Source: Eisenbergiella sp900555195 (GTDB lineage: Bacteria; Bacillota; Clostridia; Lachnospirales; Lachnospiraceae). From it: DNA of 64,000 nucleotides. The stretch lies in assembly GCA_902492555.1 (NCBI GenBank), contig CABUMH010000003.1:6893-70892 (forward strand), written 5' to 3'. Shown here piece by piece: positions 56,805 through 64,000 of this stretch; position 1 is the stretch's first letter, and each line of letters starts with the position of its first letter. A model generated the notes under the pieces. The model ran no database searches, was not told where the DNA came from, and saw only the letters and a list, made by a program, of their open reading frames with translations. The translations under genes were made by a program, and so were the position numbers.

Positions 56805-59774
56805 TTATATGAAATCTCCCTCATGAAGGATAATCATATCATCGTCATCATAACGCCTTGCAAACAGCACATCCACGAAATGTTTCGGCGTCTTGCGGTT
56901 CGCATGGTCTATCGCCTCGTCCACGATTTCCCGCACGTCCCTGACCGTAACAACATGGTCTATCGTCTGCATGTCCTCGATACGCGTATGGAGTGCCAGC
57001 CTCCCCAATTCATCTATGGCATACTCCTGCATTCTGGCGTACTGACAGCCATAGGCCACCAACGTGCTGTTATCCAGCGCCTCCAGATCAAACCTCGCGT
57101 TAAAGAAAGAACTCATTCCCTGATTTGCAGCGATCAGTTTGTTCATATTGCGCTTGGTATCCATCAGGATCACCAGGATTCCCCATCTCTCCTGATTCAG
57201 GGCCAGCAGCAGCTTCTTCATGCTCTCCCCGTTTATCTTTCCGGCTCCTTCGATCAACAGCGCTCCGCCTGAAAGCTGCTCAATTAATTCAGAGGCCTCT
57301 TTCTTGCTGCTATTCAGGGCACTGCCCTTAATTTTTGCCAGCTTTCCTGAGAAATTCCTATCCTTGGCCCGTACATCCTTGATGATATTTTTCGCCAAGT
57401 CAAGTGTATCCGCCCCCGGATCGCCCGTCAGGATCAGGTTCCCCGTATATGCCGCAAGGCTCAGCTTATCCAGAGCCTGTACCAGCTTCTTCATCGCCCC
57501 CTTGGTCGGGACAAAGGAAGAAAACAGCCGCTTTTCCTCCGCACTCATGGAACGGATCTGCGCTTCCAGCTGTTCTTCCTGCCAGGAATTCTCTTCCTCA
57601 CCTGCAGCCGGTTCTTCCTTCCGCCCTTCCGATCTCACAGGGATGGGTTCCTTGCGCACCTGGACGTCTTCTGACGGTTCGTGCGGTTCCGGTTCCGGTA
57701 CAGCTTCTTCCATTTCCTGACGGACCGGTTCGGCTTTCGGCTCGGCCGCAGGGGCCTGTACCTCTTCTTTTTCCCGCTGTGCTTCCCTTTCCTCCGGCAA
57801 AGCTGCGGATAACTCCGTCATTCCGGCTTCCGGACGCCTTTCTTCCTGCTGCGCTGAAGGAATTCCCGTTTCCGCAGCATCCGGCACCTCTGTTACAGGA
57901 GCAGAATCCTCCTTTGTCTCCTGTTCCATGGAAGGCAGCGAAACGGGCTTGGCCTGTTCCGATGCAGCGGGCCGCTCTTCGCTCCGTTCCATAGGACGTT
58001 CAGGAGCCGTACGCTCCACAGCCTCCTGCACCGCAGACCCGGCGGGAACTTCCACAGTGCCGGGAACCGCTGCCCCAGAACCCGCTGTCTCTGCAGAAAC
58101 AGCCGCTCCGGCAGATGTATTCACACGCCCTGCTCCGGATCGGATGGCATTTTCCACCTCACTGGCCGCCCAGATTTTTGTATGTTCCGGGATCTCTCCT
58201 GCGCCCTGGCGTGTTCCGCCCTGACGCGTTCTCCGGTCCACAGGAATTCTTTCTTCCTTCTGAAGCCGTTCCAGCATCCCTTTTCTGGATGTTTCATCAA
58301 AGTCACGGAAAAGCGCTCCTGTCTGCTCTTTCACGCGCTGCTCCAGCTGCTGCCGGCGCTTTTCCTCATTTTCCCGCTTCATCCTTTCCCATTCCCGCAT
58401 AATATCTTCGATGTTCATCTGGCCGGTGATCTGTTTCTCAACCGGATGTTCTTCCGGAACCACCAGGCTGATCTGCCCGTCATATTCCTGGGAAAGGTAA
58501 TTCTCGTATCCGTCCTCTTCCTGCTGTCTGTTCACATATGGAGCCTGCGTTTCTGCCCGTTCCGGCTCTGTGTACGCCGGGGCCGCCTCATGCCCGGCTG
58601 TGTTATCGTATCCATATGCCGTTCCATATGCGGCGGAAGCGTTATAGTCTGCCGGCCCGTCATACCCGGCCGCCGGATCATATCCGTTTTCTCCCATCTG
58701 TTCCGGGCTCTGTCCGTATACTCCCGGATCTGTATATGCTTCTGCTGTATAGCCTTCTTCCTGATATGTTCCCTGAGAGTAGGCGTCCTGCGGATACGTC
58801 TCCTCTGGATAGGCTTCTTGTGAATATGCCTCCTGTGAATATGTCTCCTGTGGATACGTCTCCTCCGCATATGTTTCCTGCGCATATGCCTGTTCCTGAT
58901 ATCTGCGGTAATCCTGGATAGAAACAGGTTCCTTGGAACCAGAACCGTTATGCATGAGTTCCCTCATGCTTTCCGCCAGTTCCTTTTGCAGGTTCATTGT
59001 GTTGTATTTTCCCACATCCATGGTCTTTACCTGGATGTCCATATCCGAATCAGCCTGGCCGGCCGCTCCGTTCCCAGCCGCCGCTTTCTTCTTTTTATTG
59101 GAATCATTCTGTTCTTCCAGAAGCTCCTTCGGCACATTCAGCCCCTGCTTGCGCATCATATAGGCATCGAACTTTTTCTGCTGGGAGGGAGTGAGCGGCT
59201 GATGGAGTGTCTTCAGTTCCATCGCCTTCATCACATACTTTCCATCTCCAAACCACAGAATCAGTTCATCGCATTCCTCCACGCATTTGGTGGCAAGGCC
59301 AACCCGATGATACAGATAGGCCAGCTCATAGGCCCACTTTTCCCTGTAATCCCTTTTTTTGAGCTCCTCCAATACCGCAATCCGCTCTTCAAGCCCCACA
59401 TCCTGCGCTTCATACAGCTTATACTGCAGAACGTACTTCCCGCTGTCATTGGGCGCGACCTGCTCAAACTCCTTATAATACTTAATGGCCGAAACCACTT
59501 CGCCCATTTTTATCGAAAGGTCACACAGAGAATAAATGATCATTCTTCCGGAAGGATGCCGCTCATTTGCCATTTCCAGCAGAAGCTTCGCATCCTCAAA
59601 CCTCCTGTTGACCTTATATACATCGCTGACTGTGCAGAGCATCATCACGCTCTTTACCCTGGTCCAGTCTATGGTGTCCGCCACCTTCGCTGCTTCTATG
59701 TATTTTTTCTGGGAAATCAGCGTCTTGATTTCCTCTGCGCGTATTTTATATTCATATTTATCCAAGGATGCCAC
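56805..59774 (-). CDS. TPR protein with Tyr-rich repeats and degenerate AAA-like domain
   Basis: A 989-residue protein. Residues 1-210 form TPR-like repeats (YIEAAKVADTIDWTRVKSVM and following). A low-complexity region (about 290-400) has tandem pentapeptides such as AYAQETYAEETYPQETYSQE, then a charged Glu/Ala-rich linker. The C-terminal 230 residues resemble a CbxX/SpoVK-type AAA+ domain, but the P-loop reads TGDPGADTLDLAK (no GK[ST]) and GALLIEGAG stands at Walker B, so it probably does not hydrolyse ATP. Upstream of glgB in the same direction; role unknown. Confidence 0.8.
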   Translation of the reverse strand: MASLDKYEYKIRAEEIKTLISQKKYIEAAKVADTIDWTRVKSVMMLCTVSDVYKVNRRFEDAKLLLEMANERHPSGRMIIYSLCDLSIKMGEVVSAIKYYKEFEQVAPNDSGKYVLQYKLYEAQDVGLEERIAVLEELKKRDYREKWAYELAYLYHRVGLATKCVEECDELILWFGDGKYVMKAMELKTLHQPLTPSQQKKFDAYMMRKQGLNVPKELLEEQNDSNKKKKAAAGNGAAGQADSDMDIQVKTMDVGKYNTMNLQKELAESMRELMHNGSGSKEPVSIQDYRRYQEQAYAQETYAEETYPQETYSQEAYSQEAYPEETYPQDAYSQGTYQEEGYTAEAYTDPGVYGQSPEQMGENGYDPAAGYDGPADYNASAAYGTAYGYDNTAGHEAAPAYTEPERAETQAPYVNRQQEEDGYENYLSQEYDGQISLVVPEEHPVEKQITGQMNIEDIMREWERMKRENEEKRRQQLEQRVKEQTGALFRDFDETSRKGMLERLQKEERIPVDRRTRQGGTRQGAGEIPEHTKIWAASEVENAIRSGAGRVNTSAGAAVSAETAGSGAAVPGTVEVPAGSAVQEAVERTAPERPMERSEERPAASEQAKPVSLPSMEQETKEDSAPVTEVPDAAETGIPSAQQEERRPEAGMTELSAALPEEREAQREKEEVQAPAAEPKAEPVRQEMEEAVPEPEPHEPSEDVQVRKEPIPVRSEGRKEEPAAGEEENSWQEEQLEAQIRSMSAEEKRLFSSFVPTKGAMKKLVQALDKLSLAAYTGNLILTGDPGADTLDLAKNIIKDVRAKDRNFSGKLAKIKGSALNSSKKEASELIEQLSGGALLIEGAGKINGESMKKLLLALNQERWGILVILMDTKRNMNKLIAANQGMSSFFNARFDLEALDNSTLVAYGCQYARMQEYAIDELGRLALHTRIEDMQTIDHVVTVRDVREIVDEAIDHANRKTPKHFVDVLFARRYDDDDMIILHEGDFI

Positions 59775-59968
59775 CTCTACCGTAACTGTATGCTGAAAAG
59801 CCGTTCAGGCCCCGTTTTTACATCTTTTAAGTTTACCATAGCAACAGTATCTTGTCAAAGTGATTCAGGGGCCGCAAACGGCTAAAATACGGAATTTTTT
59901 TCCTCCGTATGAACGGTATTTCAAAGAGGTGTTGTCAATGTTCACTCCACGTCATGCAGCAGCTTCTG

Positions 59969-61228
59969 TCAGTCAAATAACGTTATCCAATTTTCATCCG
60001 CACGGGCGGCAAAACACAGTTCCACCTGCTTTCTTGTCGTCTTTTCTTCTGCCAGTACCGGCAGTTCCTGCAGCGTGAACCATCCGCTCGCAACGGTTTC
60101 CGTATTTTGCTCAAACTTCCCTTCCACAGGCTCACACAAGACGAACGCCTTGCAGATATGGAAAAAGTTGGCCGGCCTGTTCCTCTTCGTCTGTTCCTGC
60201 AGGGCGATCAGCCTTACCGGCGCCACCATAATGCCCGCTTCCTCCTTTGTCTCTTTTATCGTATTTTCATAAATGGTTTTGTCCGCATCCACCCATCCTC
60301 CGGGCAGCGCCCACCTGCCGTCCGCTTCCTGTACCAGAAGTATCCTGTCCCCCTCAAAAACTGCTGCCCTGGTATCCAGCTTCGGGGTCTGGTATCCGCA
60401 TTCTCTTGAAAAGAGCCCGTCTATCCGCTCAAATGTCTCCGGCGTATTGGCGCTCATGATCTCCGCTGCCGTCTCCCGGATCGCGGCAAACCGTTCCCTG
60501 TCAAAAGCATTCTCAGAATAGGTAAGCCCCGCCTGCGCGATAAACTGCAGTCTGGCTGCCCATTTCAGCCACATCCGCTCCGTATCAGAATCTTTCGGCA
60601 TGCAAAATGTCTCCGTAATCGCCGCCGGCTGTGTGAGGTAGTAGTCCGCCCGAATATGCTGTGCCGATACGCATCCCCATAACGCCAGCGCGCCTTCCAC
60701 ACCTGCGTCATGCGCACAGCACATATCATAGACCGTATCGCCGATATAAACCGTCTCTTCTGGAGAAGCTCCTGTTCTTCTCAGATATTCCCTCACCGGG
60801 TCTCCGGCAGGCTTATGCCGTTTCGTATCTTCCATGCAGATGATTTCATCAAAAAACGCATCCACCCCGAACACACTCACTTCCTTCCAGTATTCCTGAC
60901 GGGTTCTGGAAGTAACGATTCCCAGCGCAAGGCCCTGCTCCTTCAAAAGGTTCAATTCTCTGCGAATCCCTGGAAATAACCTCAGCCTGTCGCGGTATTT
61001 TTCTGTAAGGTCTTCCCATCTTTGCAGTAAAGCACCAATCTTCTCATCCGGAAAACCCAGCTGCCTTAAGGCATCCCTTCCCGGAATTCCAAGGGCAAAC
61101 TTCAGTTCTTCCGTGTCCCATTCCTTTTGTGTATACTCCCTTAAAGCTTCCTGCAGAGAACACAAAACGCTCTCCTTGGAGTCCAAAAGTGTGCCGTCCA
61201 CATCAAACAGAATATGTTTTTTCTTCAT
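59969..61228 (-). CDS. HAD hydrolase-Nudix hydrolase fusion
   Basis: A 419-residue two-domain protein. Residues 1-215 are a HAD-IA phosphatase (ILFDVDGTLLDS, then LGIVTSRTR, KHKPAGDP-like loop and VYIGDTVYD). Residues 220-419 are a Nudix hydrolase with its N-terminal helper domain; the Nudix box is the variant GGWVDADKTIYENTIKETKE followed by EAGI, as in the GGW.D group. The pair could act on one phosphorylated nucleotide or sugar. Start ATG 61228 has GGGAG upstream; longer frames at 61300 overlap the ROK gene. Confidence 0.88.
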   Translation of the reverse strand: MKKKHILFDVDGTLLDSKESVLCSLQEALREYTQKEWDTEELKFALGIPGRDALRQLGFPDEKIGALLQRWEDLTEKYRDRLRLFPGIRRELNLLKEQGLALGIVTSRTRQEYWKEVSVFGVDAFFDEIICMEDTKRHKPAGDPVREYLRRTGASPEETVYIGDTVYDMCCAHDAGVEGALALWGCVSAQHIRADYYLTQPAAITETFCMPKDSDTERMWLKWAARLQFIAQAGLTYSENAFDRERFAAIRETAAEIMSANTPETFERIDGLFSRECGYQTPKLDTRAAVFEGDRILLVQEADGRWALPGGWVDADKTIYENTIKETKEEAGIMVAPVRLIALQEQTKRNRPANFFHICKAFVLCEPVEGKFEQNTETVASGWFTLQELPVLAEEKTTRKQVELCFAARADENWITLFD

Positions 61229-61296
61229 TTTTTCTCCCATCTGCGCGCCCGCGCTTGCATACAAACTCAGAACGGGTAAAAACATTTTTTCACCCT

Positions 61297-62283
61297 TCAC
61301 ATTTCCTCCATCATCCTGCAGGCAATCTCCGTAAGTCCCTGCTCATAGTCCAGCCGGAAATCTCCTGACAGTTCCAGATGCGGACGGGAATATTCCGGAA
61401 TCGCTTTTTCGCATTCCCCTAACAGTATCTCCATCCCCGCATCCAGATATGGATTCTCATACAGCACGATATGTTCCGGATTCAGCACAGCCGCATAGAT
61501 CTGTATGATCCTCCGATATATATCGAGAATAACTGAAGAGTCGGGAATCCGCTTTCCTGTGTCCAAGGGCCACAGGCCATCCGGCATATCCGGAAGGAAA
61601 CCGAGTTCTCCTGCGAAGTCATTCGCTCCCTGCCAGATCCGCCCATCCAGAATGCAGCCTGCACCAATTCCATTCTTCCCCAGATAGATGCAGACGCAGG
61701 AGCCTTCCTTCTTTCCCAGCCTGTTCCATCTGCCCACTGCTGCCGCATTCATATCATTCACCGCTTTTACCGGAACGCCAAAAAGATCTGTAAAATATGC
61801 CTCCACGTTCCCGCTTCCTAGTTCCTCATCTCCAACTGACCGTATCCTTCCTCCTGAAACCATTCCTGCCGCTCCGATCACAACTGCCTTTAGCTGAGGA
61901 TAACGTCTTCTTATTTCCCCTCCGATTTCGCCCATCCTTTCCATAAGCCGTCCTGATGCCTCTTCTTCCCCTTCAAGCACGGTTCTTCCTTCCAGATCTC
62001 CTGCCTTCCAGACAATCTGCCCCCTCTCCACACACAGCATGAGGCTCACAGAGAACAGTGGGTTCAGACGGTAAAGCGCAGCCCGGCGCCCGCCGCTGGA
62101 ATCCCCGGTTCCAACCTGCTCCACTTCCCCTTCCCGGCACAATAGATCCAAAGTTCGGCCAACAGTTGGAAAACTCAGCCCGGACAGGGAGGCCAATTCA
62201 CTTTTGCTCACCGCATCCTGCCCCTTCATACAATTCCTGATGATATCCCGATTTATATCCCGCACCGTTGTTCCGCTGGCCAT
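61297..62283 (-). CDS. ROK-family transcriptional regulator
   Basis: A 328-residue repressor with an N-terminal winged helix (DAVSKSELASLSGLSFPTVG) and a ROK sugar-kinase-like domain (VVIGAAGMVSGGRI, VKAVNDMNAAAVGRWNRLGK, CVCIYLGKNGIGAGCILDGR and GANDFAGELGF). The ROK zinc motif CxCGxxGC that usually follows GELG is absent. Such proteins sense sugars and control sugar-use genes; its effector is unknown. ATG 62283 has AAGGAGGAAAG. Adjacent to the HAD-Nudix gene. Confidence 0.88.
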   Translation of the reverse strand: MASGTTVRDINRDIIRNCMKGQDAVSKSELASLSGLSFPTVGRTLDLLCREGEVEQVGTGDSSGGRRAALYRLNPLFSVSLMLCVERGQIVWKAGDLEGRTVLEGEEEASGRLMERMGEIGGEIRRRYPQLKAVVIGAAGMVSGGRIRSVGDEELGSGNVEAYFTDLFGVPVKAVNDMNAAAVGRWNRLGKKEGSCVCIYLGKNGIGAGCILDGRIWQGANDFAGELGFLPDMPDGLWPLDTGKRIPDSSVILDIYRRIIQIYAAVLNPEHIVLYENPYLDAGMEILLGECEKAIPEYSRPHLELSGDFRLDYEQGLTEIACRMMEEM

Positions 62284-62388
62284 AGGCTTTCCTCCTTATA
62301 TTAAATAACTTTTTAAAAGTATTTTAATAATTAAGATCAGTTAACCATACCAATTCGATTTTGTCAAGGCAATTTCATTGGCGCGAAT

Positions 62389-62452
62389 CCGTTCAGAGGT
62401 TACTGCTCAGCCCTGCGCATATGTGCAGGGCTGAGCAGTAACCTCTGAACGG
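62389..62452. repeat. Perfect 28-bp inverted repeat
   Basis: Arms at 62389-62416 and 62425-62452 are exact reverse complements (first bases CCGTTCAGAGG), with an 8-base loop that includes CATATG. No U-run follows in either direction. It occupies the gap 62284-62600 between divergent genes. A similar core (CAGCCCTCCGCATATG) recurs at 63878-63893, so it may be a dispersed palindromic repeat. Confidence 0.85.
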
Positions 62453-62600
62453 TTCCCATTGACGCCCCCGTTGAATTCCGATATAACTATGATTAAGCCA
62501 AATGCAGAACAGAGAAGTCACGTTTCTTTCTTACCGACCTGTTCTCTGATTTGTAAATTCTCTGGACTGGATGATTGTCCACAAGAAAGGAAGGAGCCAA

Positions 62601-63116
62601 ATGGAATTTCTCCTGGGAAAATGTGAAATAGAAGAGACGGACAGCATCGTCCATCTGATAGAAACCGTCTATGAACAAATGACTGAAAAGGAATGGTTTG
62701 CCGCGGACAACGGCGAATATACGCGGGAGACGCTTATAAGCGGACAGGGCCGCGCCTACAAGGCTGTGGAAGCGCTAAGCGGACGTATGGCCGCAGTCTT
62801 TATGACCTCATACCCCGGTCTCAGTTCTGAAAATCTAGGGTTGGATATCGGGCTGCCTAAAGATCAGCTTAACAAGGTGGCCCATATGGATTCCGCAGCT
62901 GTCCTTCCCCAGTATCGCGGCCATGGCCTGCAGCGCAGGCTGATGCAGATGGCTGAACCGGATCTCATAAATGAGGGCTACCGTTACCTGTGTTGTACCG
63001 TCCATCCGGATAATCAATACAGCCTGAACAGTATCCTGTCCCAGGGCTACCGCATTATGGCCACCCGGGAAAAATACGGCGGCTATCTGCGTCACATTCT
63101 GATGAAAGAACTGTAA
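62601..63116 (+). CDS. GNAT-family acetyltransferase
   Basis: A 171-residue protein with the GNAT acetyl-CoA motif MDSAAVLPQYRGHGLQRRLM (Q/RxxGxG/A type) and a later YRYLCCTVHPDNQYSLNSIL segment, with YGGYLRHILMKEL at the end. Substrate not predictable. ATG 62601 has AAGGAGCCAA; the ATG at 62571 lacks a site. It is divergent from the ROK regulator across the long palindrome. Confidence 0.88.
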   Translation: MEFLLGKCEIEETDSIVHLIETVYEQMTEKEWFAADNGEYTRETLISGQGRAYKAVEALSGRMAAVFMTSYPGLSSENLGLDIGLPKDQLNKVAHMDSAAVLPQYRGHGLQRRLMQMAEPDLINEGYRYLCCTVHPDNQYSLNSILSQGYRIMATREKYGGYLRHILMKEL

Positions 63117-63156
63117 TTGCTGTAAAACAGATTCTGTCCAAAGGAGGGGATCCGCC

Positions 63157-63870
63157 ATGAAAGGAATTGGAACCATCGCCAATGTCGCTGCCGTCTTGCT
63201 GGGAGGCGGGGCCGGATTGCTGCTGAAAGGCGGCCTGAAAGAACGGTATCAGCAGATTATCATGCAGGCGCTCGGCCTGTGTACGCTTTTCATCGGTCTT
63301 TCTGGTGTTCTTCAGGCTATGCTCCAGATAAACGGCAACTCCCTGGAAGCATCCGGAAGTATGCTTCTGATCGCTTCCCTGGTTATCGGCAGTATTTTGG
63401 GAGAATGGATCGATATTGAGAAATGGATGGAACGTTTTGGAGAGTGGCTGCGCGCAAAATTCGGCGGTAAGAGTGACAGCCAGTTTGTGGAGGGCTTCGT
63501 TTCCGCATCCCTTGTCATCTGCATCGGTGCAATGGCAATCGTAGGCGCCCTGGAAGACGGCCTGCGCGGCGATCCTTCTATGCTGATTGCCAAAGCCGTG
63601 CTGGACGGTGTAATCGTTCTTGTCTTTGCCTCAACCTATGGCAAAGGGGCCCTGTTTTCCGCCATCCCGGTGGGGCTTTTGCAGGGCTGTATCACCCTCT
63701 TCGCCGGTTTTCTGGAACCCCTGCTCACAGAAGCCGCCATCAGTGACCTGTCCTTTGTAGGAAACGTCCTGATTTTCTGCGTCGGCATCAACCTCGCCTT
63801 CGGCAAACGGTTCCGGGTTGGCAATATGCTTCCCGCTCTCATTCTTGCTCCGCTGTTTGGAAGCTTTTAG
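63157..63870 (+). CDS. DUF554 membrane protein
   Basis: A 237-residue polytopic protein with about six or seven helices (IGTIANVAAVLLGGGAGLLL, ALGLCTLFIGLSGVLQAML, LIASLVIGSILGEWIDIE). GEWIDIEK and FVEGFVSASLVICIGAMAI are DUF554 hallmarks. The family is a likely transporter of unknown substrate. ATG 63157 has AAAGGAGGGG. It follows the acetyltransferase by 40 bp. Confidence 0.9.
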   Translation: MKGIGTIANVAAVLLGGGAGLLLKGGLKERYQQIIMQALGLCTLFIGLSGVLQAMLQINGNSLEASGSMLLIASLVIGSILGEWIDIEKWMERFGEWLRAKFGGKSDSQFVEGFVSASLVICIGAMAIVGALEDGLRGDPSMLIAKAVLDGVIVLVFASTYGKGALFSAIPVGLLQGCITLFAGFLEPLLTEAAISDLSFVGNVLIFCVGINLAFGKRFRVGNMLPALILAPLFGSF

Positions 63871-64000
63871 ATATTCCCAGCCCTCCGCATATGCTGTTTG
63901 CCCTCCAGAGCCAGCGCCCTCTGAGCACGCTTCTGTCCCTGCGGCGGGTATGGTGTTTGCTGGTACTGTCTAAAAACGTCGGTACTTACGAACCGTCTTT
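63871..64000. other. Intergenic tail with partial palindrome copy
   Basis: Nothing coding is seen. CAGCCCTCCGCATATG at 63878-63893 matches 15 of 16 bases of the centre of the inverted repeat at 62389-62452. Small local repeats follow, but no promoter or terminator is clear before the window end. Confidence 0.35.

Noticed and set aside
58732..58882. Repeats resembling a CRISPR array
   Set aside because: The periodicity is that of in-frame pentapeptide codons within a coding gene, units are about 15 bp, and no cas gene is near.
58538..58921. Frames in other phases across the repeat region of the TPR protein
   Set aside because: They arise from the tandem codon repeats of the real gene and encode repetitive His/Arg or Pro-rich products without start signals.

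Overview
The window looks like a chromosomal segment of a Gram-positive, spore-forming gut clostridium, most likely Lachnospiraceae. The grounds are strong AGGAGG-type ribosome binding sites, frequent TTG starts, a BofA-type sporulation protein, glgB, SpoVG, and Gram-positive conjugation families. No tRNA, rRNA or CRISPR array was seen.

Bases 1 to about 37,140 are the backbone of an integrative conjugative element, almost all read leftwards (minus strand). From left to right it holds a VTT-domain gene fragment and an XRE regulator; the coupling ATPase VirD4, a Toprim primase-like protein and a MobP-type relaxase fused to Sel1 repeats; a ribbon-helix-helix protein and a probable oriT; an NlpC/P60 lytic enzyme; a SLOG protein and divergent XRE gene sharing a palindromic operator-promoter; a gamma-glutamylcyclotransferase/amidoligase pair; VirB4, PrgI, VirB6-like and VirB2-like proteins; a large secreted protein; a near-complete Tad (type IVc) pilus set (TadE-like, DUF4320, TadC, TadB, CpaF, CpaE, CpaB, prepilin peptidase, Flp-like pilin); SpoVG; and an anti-restriction block with C5 and N6 DNA methyltransferases and two ArdA-like proteins. 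Intrinsic terminators sit just in front of many of these genes, which suggests punctuated or anti-terminated transcription. No integrase or excisionase is visible, so one element end probably lies left of the window.

Bases 37,178-40,596 are a TniA/TniB-type transposon with TGTT...AACA ends and a 5-bp target duplication (ATAAA), inserted in a decayed small gene. It carries DUF6431-like, DDE transposase, AAA ATPase and DUF6618-like genes.

Bases 40,600-48,800 are AT-rich accessory DNA: a GTG-started helical protein plus a zinc metallopeptidase, a 642-residue protein with a HEPN-like RNKYAH motif, an HNH nuclease, a DUF2188 protein, a zinc ribbon, a predicted small RNA with its own promoter and terminator, an AAA15/OLD-like ATPase, and several pseudogene fragments (two ABC-F remnants among them). 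These look like defence or fitness cargo.

From 48,812 rightwards the DNA is chromosomal: a truncated flp pilin gene followed (upstream on the minus strand) by TadC, TadB, CpaF and CpaE-like genes of a second, host Tad locus. The accessory DNA abuts the pilin gene in the middle of its membrane helix, so the island appears to split the host Tad locus. Beyond it come bofA, a DUF2508 gene, glgB, a TPR/AAA-like protein, a HAD-Nudix fusion, a ROK regulator, a GNAT acetyltransferase and a DUF554 membrane protein.
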